64,000 bases of DNA from Pseudomonadota bacterium. Its GTDB lineage: Bacteria > Myxococcota > Myxococcia > Myxococcales > Myxococcaceae. The position numbers and the translations under genes are program-made. The stretch lies in assembly GCA_023423535.1 (NCBI GenBank), contig JAFAFL010000133.1:1-64000 (forward strand), written 5' to 3'. Under the pieces are notes generated by a model. That model was not told where the DNA came from. It saw nothing but the letters and a program-made list of their open reading frames with translations, and did no database searches. Below are positions 60,196-64,000 of this stretch, piece after piece (position 1 is the stretch's first letter; each line of letters begins with the position of its first letter).

Positions 60196-60537
60196 TCAGC
60201 TCTGACGCCGCCGCCGGGCGCGCAGCATCCGGATCAGCGCCAGCAGTCCAAGGCCGCGCGGGACCGCGGTGGAGACGACCGCACAGCCGAGCGGGGGCAG
60301 CGAGTCGCGCTGTCCGAAGTCCCCCGACATCGCGTCGCAGTCGAGCAAGACCTGATCGGTCGCCACGGCGAAGGGCACGGTCGCGCCGGGGAGGAAGCCG
60401 TACAGCTCCGCGAGATGGTCCGGCGTGTGGTGGCGGCCTTGGGCGCGCAGGTGCAAGTCTTCGTCGGCGACGCGGCCTTCATGTGCCGGGGGAATGCTCC
60501 TGAGAATCCCGGGGCCATAGGGGGTGAGAGCCGACAC
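60196..60537 (-). pseudogene. Truncated MYXO-CTERM protein, remnant of duplicated gene
   Basis: About 75 C-terminal residues match the gene at 63458-64000: GFLPGATVPFAVATDQVLLD, then DSLPPLGCAVVS and the sorting tail ALIRMLRARRRR. Upstream of about 60425 the similarity stops and the reading frame continues into unrelated, non-coding-looking sequence. The N-terminal two thirds of the parent gene are absent, and no signal peptide is seen, so this copy is probably inactive. The MYXO-CTERM tail marks a protein normally cleaved at the Gly-Cys by a myxosortase and anchored at the surface. Confidence 0.65.
60205..60249. repeat. 45-bp identical segment of a 3.3-kb duplication
   Basis: Bases 60205-60249 are identical to 63467-63511, an offset of 3262 bases. 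The match lies in the MYXO-CTERM sorting tails and continues at lower identity through the rest of the two genes and the CxxC orphans. This shows a segmental duplication flanking the RCC1 gene. Confidence 0.9.
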
Positions 60538-60709
60538 GGGCCCTGCGGCTCAACGCCGCGGCAGCTCAAGGCGGTATCCGGCGGCTGGGTGATGATCGTC
60601 TCGGACGGGCATGGCCCGGAGACGGTGTGGTTCAGCGATAATCTGTAGCGCTCACTGAAGAGCGGGAGGAGTGCCAGAAGAGGCTCCTCCCGCTCATGAG
60701 GTCGGTTCG

Positions 60710-62839
60710 ATGCGGTCGACAATGCGGATGGCTTCAGTCCTGGGAATCGGGCTCCTCGCGCTGTCGGCGGGCTGTGCCCGATGTGGAGGAGACCTACAGC
60801 CGTCGACCGCAAGGGTTTCCATCCAACCTGAAGAGCTGTCGTTCGGCTGGGTGGTGCTGGGCGAGCAGGCCCGTGCGACAGCGAGCGTCCGCAACGTGGG
60901 GCGGGCGCCGGTGGACGTGAGCGTCGTGGCGGACGGAGCTGTATTCGAAGTGGCACCTCGGCAGCTGTTCCTTGAGGTCGGGGAGGAGAGGTCGGTGACG
61001 GTGACCTTCCGGCCGACGTCACCCGGGAGCCATACGGGCAAGGTCGAGGTCCGGAGCGCGGAGGTGCTGGCTGAGCTCGGGCTGCAGGGCGAGGCGCATC
61101 CGTGCGCTGCACCCGAGGGGTGCGTGGGGCAACGGTTCGACGAGGCGTCCGGTCAGTGCGTGGAGGAGGTTCTCGCGGACGGGGCCGCATGCCAGACGGG
61201 TTGCATCCCCGCGGGCACCTGCTCGAGCGGCGTCTGCGCGGGCGAGGTTCGGAGCTGTGACGACGCGAACCTGTGCACCCGAGATGTCTGCGTCGAAGGC
61301 ACGGGCTGCACCCATGCGGACGAGAGCGCGCAGTGTCCCGCCGTCACGCAGGAGTGCCGCGTCGCCGCGTGCGATGCAGACACGGGCTGTGGTGCCGAGC
61401 CGGCTCCGGATGGGACGACCTGCGGGTCGGGCTGCATGGTGGGGGCCTGCCAGGCGGGAACCTGCGTGCCGAACCCCGAGGCGTGTGACGACGGGAACGC
61501 CTGCACCGACGACGTCTGCGACGCAGTCTCCGGGACGTGCGCCCATACCGACACGTCCGCGCAGTGCCCCGCGTCGACCAACGGCTGCCTTACCGCAGTC
61601 TGTGAACCGGCCACCGGGTGCGGTTTCGGTCCCGTCGAGGATGGCTTTCCCTGCGGCGAGGCGACCTGTTCGGTGCTTCCTCAGTGCCTGCAGGGGCAGT
61701 GCATCGACAAACCCGCTCCCCCGCCGGGGCCGTGCGGATGCTCGACCGCGCTTCCGCCGCCGCCGCGCCTGGATGTCACAGTCCACGCGTGCAAGGTAAT
61801 GCCCGCGGGGACCGTGGAATGCTGGGGCATGAACACCGTGCACCAGTTGGGCGTCGGTGGAGCGAATCGGAATAGCCCAGTGGTCGTTCCAGGGGTCTCC
61901 GGCGTCGTGGGGGTAGGCGCCGCTACGTCTTCGACCTTTGCCTGGACGGCCGACGGCGGCACCTACTGGTGGGGGCGGTTGCATGACTCAGGATCGGAAC
62001 CTCCGGGTCTATTTCAAGGCCCGCCGAACGTGGTGGCCGCCAGCGGTGGCGGAGGCACTGAATGCGTCCTGACCAGCGATGGCTCCGTTTGGTGCTACGG
62101 ATTGAACCTCTTCGGCGTTCTCGGCGACGGCACGACCACCCCGCGAAGTAGTTGGGGCAAGGTGCCCAACCTCCCGCCCGCAGTGGGATTCGCTGAGTTC
62201 TTCGGCCTGGCGTGCGCCATTCTCGAGGACAGAAGCGTTCGGTGCTGGGGCAGAAACGACTCGGGCGGTTCGATGGGTATTGGTGGCGACGGAGGTCCTC
62301 TCGTGGCCCCGGTGACGACACCCACGCCGGCTCGTCTCGCGGATGGCGGCTTCGTACACGGCGTCGTAGAGGTGTCTCCGGGCGTTCCGTCCTGCGTCCG
62401 TACGCTCAACAATGAGGTGCTCTGCGCCGGCATCGTGGACCGGTTCCAGCCGGGCGCGGCCTTCGGCTCTGTCTTCGGCAACACTACCTACTTCACTCCC
62501 GTCAAAGTCCCGGGGTGCCCGGTCCAGATCAACACGGCCGGTGACGTGGGCTCCCCTGGCTCGCTCGTTCGAGGGGGCGTGCTCTGTGCGCTGATCGACG
62601 GCGGGACGATTCAATGCGCCGGCTACAACGACCTCGGCGCACTGGGCACCGGCGATACCGGGCAGCCGGACGGCGGTTGGAGCAACGCTTCCGGTCTCAG
62701 CGGCGTCACCGAGGTGCGCACGACCGGTTACGTCACCTGCGCGCTGCTGGAGGATGGTGGCCACCGCTGCTGGGGAACACAGGGCCTCTCCCGCCTGCTC
62801 GGCGACGGGACGAATGATCCCTATCGCTATGCGCCGTAG
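60710..62839 (+). CDS. RCC1-repeat lipoprotein with Cys-rich modules
   Basis: A 709-aa lipoprotein (ALSAGC). An ASH/choice-of-anchor-like Ig domain at 25-115 (VSIQPEELSFGWVVLGEQAR) is followed by Cys-rich modules of about 30-45 residues at 120-340 (CDDGNACTDDVCD, CVEGTGCTHADESAQCP) and by RCC1-type beta-propeller repeats at about 360-700 (ECWGMNTVHQLGVGGANR, CWGRNDSGGSMGIG). RCC1 propellers are protein-interaction platforms. Start: ATG at 60710, four codons before another ATG. It runs opposite to the flanking duplicated genes and appears inserted between the two copies. Confidence 0.82.
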   Translation: MRSTMRMASVLGIGLLALSAGCARCGGDLQPSTARVSIQPEELSFGWVVLGEQARATASVRNVGRAPVDVSVVADGAVFEVAPRQLFLEVGEERSVTVTFRPTSPGSHTGKVEVRSAEVLAELGLQGEAHPCAAPEGCVGQRFDEASGQCVEEVLADGAACQTGCIPAGTCSSGVCAGEVRSCDDANLCTRDVCVEGTGCTHADESAQCPAVTQECRVAACDADTGCGAEPAPDGTTCGSGCMVGACQAGTCVPNPEACDDGNACTDDVCDAVSGTCAHTDTSAQCPASTNGCLTAVCEPATGCGFGPVEDGFPCGEATCSVLPQCLQGQCIDKPAPPPGPCGCSTALPPPPRLDVTVHACKVMPAGTVECWGMNTVHQLGVGGANRNSPVVVPGVSGVVGVGAATSSTFAWTADGGTYWWGRLHDSGSEPPGLFQGPPNVVAASGGGGTECVLTSDGSVWCYGLNLFGVLGDGTTTPRSSWGKVPNLPPAVGFAEFFGLACAILEDRSVRCWGRNDSGGSMGIGGDGGPLVAPVTTPTPARLADGGFVHGVVEVSPGVPSCVRTLNNEVLCAGIVDRFQPGAAFGSVFGNTTYFTPVKVPGCPVQINTAGDVGSPGSLVRGGVLCALIDGGTIQCAGYNDLGALGTGDTGQPDGGWSNASGLSGVTEVRTTGYVTCALLEDGGHRCWGTQGLSRLLGDGTNDPYRYAP

Positions 62840-62881
62840 CGCTCGGCGAGGGTGAAGCAGAGGTGGCGCGACGGCTCTGCT

Positions 62882-63370
62882 TCAGAACCCGCTTCCGAGC
62901 TCCCGTTCCTTTTCCGGCAGGTCCGCGTAGATCCGGGCCACCAGGGCCTCGAGCGCGGCCTTGTGTCCGCGGAACTCACGCGACAACCCGTACGGCCTGC
63001 CGTCCCTCCGCTGGATGAGCACGTCGGAGCAGGAGAAGCAGAAGATCGCCTGCACCGATTGGGTGCCTTTCTTGAAGGTGAGGCGCAGATCCGGGTTGAA
63101 GCCGCAGAGCTTCTTCGGCGGCTCGGGCGAGAGGGCGCGCTCCGCCACGATCCGCGACACCTCGCGTGCGTCCTTCGGATCGAGCTTCCGGATCGGCGAA
63201 CGCACCTCGAGCCGCGGCGGTGGACCCTCCGCCTCGTCGAACCGCGCGAAGGAGAGCTCCACCAGCGAGATGTGCACCTCCTCCGCGCCCTCCACGATCG
63301 CCGCCAGCGCGGCGACGTCGTCGGGAGCAGCGTGGAGGAGCACTGCTGTGACGAGAGCGAGAGCGTTCAT
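62882..63370 (-). CDS. CxxC-containing orphan protein, copy B of the duplicated pair
   Basis: A 162-aa paralogue of the gene at 59667-60155, with the same length and architecture: signal-like start (MNALALVTAVLLHAAPD), SPIRKLDPKDAREVSRIV, LRLTFKKGTQSVQAIF, then CFSCSDVLIQR and the C-terminal helix ARIYADLPEKERELG. Divergence is concentrated in the first 75 residues. It converges with the RCC1 gene with 42 bases between stops. The MYXO-CTERM gene lies 87 bases upstream on the same strand, so the two are probably cotranscribed. Confidence 0.75.
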   Translation of the reverse strand: MNALALVTAVLLHAAPDDVAALAAIVEGAEEVHISLVELSFARFDEAEGPPPRLEVRSPIRKLDPKDAREVSRIVAERALSPEPPKKLCGFNPDLRLTFKKGTQSVQAIFCFSCSDVLIQRRDGRPYGLSREFRGHKAALEALVARIYADLPEKERELGSGF

Positions 63371-63457
63371 GTGCGTGAGCAGAGCAGCCTACGGGGCCCT
63401 CTCGCATCGGCCGGAGCGCGGATGGACTCCGCACCCCGGCCGCCCATATGCGTGCGG

Positions 63458-64000
63458 TCAATCGGCACGCCGCCGCCGGGCGCGCAGCATCCGGATCAGC
63501 GCCAGCAGTCCGAACCCGCCGGGAAGCACGGTGGAGACGACGGCACAGCCGAGCGGAGGCAGCGAATCGCGCTCTCCGAAGTCGATGCTCATCCCGTTGC
63601 AATCGAGGAAGACCTGCTCGGTCACCACCGCGAAGGGCTCGGTTGCGCCAGGAAGGAAGCCCTGCAGCTCCACGGTGTGCTCGCCGGGCGCCAGGCCGAC
63701 CTTCGCCTCGGGCGCGCCCGCCTGATCGCACAGGCTGTAGATGAGGAGCAGGTCCTGCTGGGTGACGTGCAGCTTCTCCATCGATCCGTGCGGCGTGCTC
63801 GCCCATTGGGAGCCGTTCACCTCGAGCCGCCAGGAGATGACCGGCAGCCACGGCTGGACCGACGGGTGCGCCGTGAAGTTCCAGGACCGGTAGGCGGCGA
63901 ACGCCTCCGTCTCGCAGAGGCCGCCCGCAGGCACCTTGATCGTCGAGATGCCCTCGTCCGCGACCGCGAGAGTGCCGAGGGCCGTCGGCAGCGGTGCCAC
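63458..64000 (-). CDS. MYXO-CTERM surface protein, 5' part outside the window
   Basis: The last 180 residues of a protein whose start lies beyond base 64000. The visible part is a beta-rich domain with a Cys pair (GGLCETEAFAAYRSWNF, then SLCDQAG) and a second Cys (LDCNGMSID). It ends with the MYXO-CTERM tail: GCAVVS, a hydrophobic stretch (GGFGLLALIRML) and RARRRRAD. This tail directs myxosortase processing and surface anchoring in Myxococcota. It is the intact counterpart of the remnant at 60196-60537 and lies upstream of the CxxC orphan copy B. A GTG at 64000 is not its real start. Confidence 0.85.
   Translation of the reverse strand: MAPLPTALGTLAVADEGISTIKVPAGGLCETEAFAAYRSWNFTAHPSVQPWLPVISWRLEVNGSQWASTPHGSMEKLHVTQQDLLLIYSLCDQAGAPEAKVGLAPGEHTVELQGFLPGATEPFAVVTEQVFLDCNGMSIDFGERDSLPPLGCAVVSTVLPGGFGLLALIRMLRARRRRAD

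Noticed and set aside
60136..60648. Plus-strand open frame of 170 codons
   Set aside because: Most of it is antisense to the MYXO-CTERM remnant; only the last 70 codons look protein-like, so it is treated as possible debris at a junction.

Overview
The window is a high-GC, gene-dense chromosomal segment of a myxobacterium (Myxococcota). This rests on sequence features: C-terminal MYXO-CTERM-type sorting tails (GC, hydrophobic stretch, RARRRR) at 60.2 and 63.5 kb, Myxococcus-type Cys-rich repeats (CGNG..E.GE.CDDGN) in a giant lipoprotein, a DUF1592/DUF1552 pair, a CarA/CarH-like B12-binding MerR regulator, many secreted Cys-rich orphans and lipoproteins, and 4-bp ATGA/GTGA start-stop overlaps. 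Bases 1-49 are not genomic. They read as an Illumina Nextera adapter (P5 tail, an 8-base i5 index, then the transposase end), so the left edge is a contig end.

Layout. 0.08-2.75 kb: secreted orphan and an M14 zinc carboxypeptidase. 2.76-6.3 kb: lipoprotein, DUF3015-like protein and DUF4105 (Lnb-type) protein on the minus strand. 6.4-9.5 kb: polyprenyl synthetase, tandem-HTH B12-binding MerR regulator and FabL-like SDR in one coupled operon. Its promoter carries four direct repeats at an exact 11-bp period. 9.6-15.6 kb: TIGR01777 epimerase, DUF2267, FKBP, and a 1355-aa lipoprotein combining Cys repeats, an amidohydrolase-like domain, TSP3 repeats and a lamin-tail domain. 15.8-21.5 kb: Old Yellow Enzyme-like reductase, purU, Cys-repeat protein, PRC-barrel/DUF2382, VOC protein, a decayed gene and a 21-bp tandem repeat array. 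21.7-30.2 kb: PLD-like protein, CHASE3 histidine kinase plus hybrid kinase, App1 phosphatase, purEK. 30.3-42.9 kb: TPR fragment, secreted proteins, ALDH, AEC transporter, beta-rich repeat protein, TfoX-N, a FAD oxidoreductase/DUF2203/cyclopropane-synthase-like trio, a cysteine-less glutaredoxin-like protein and a GNAT.

43.0-50.8 kb: a formate dehydrogenase operon. The catalytic subunit is interrupted by one in-frame TGA that reads as selenocysteine (HQARL-U-HSPTV) followed at once by a SECIS-like hairpin. Next come a fused four-cluster ferredoxin/NrfD subunit, fdhE, fdhD and a cytochrome c lipoprotein. A sigma54-like -24/-12 element lies upstream. 51.0-56.6 kb: TetR regulator and amidase with a perfect 10-bp inverted-repeat operator, then the DUF1552/DUF1592 pair. 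56.7-59.6 kb: SDR, DegP-like protease, a basic 64-aa protein and a 57-aa PCP_red-domain protein. 59.7-64.0 kb: a duplicated two-gene module (CxxC orphan plus MYXO-CTERM protein), with one MYXO-CTERM copy truncated, flanking an RCC1-repeat lipoprotein on the opposite strand.

The clearest working units are the carotenoid/B12-type regulatory operon with its candidate operator, the selenoprotein formate dehydrogenase system with dedicated maturation factors and an electron-carrier lipoprotein, and the self-regulated amidase/TetR operon. No tRNA, rRNA, CRISPR array, insertion sequence or prophage was recognised.
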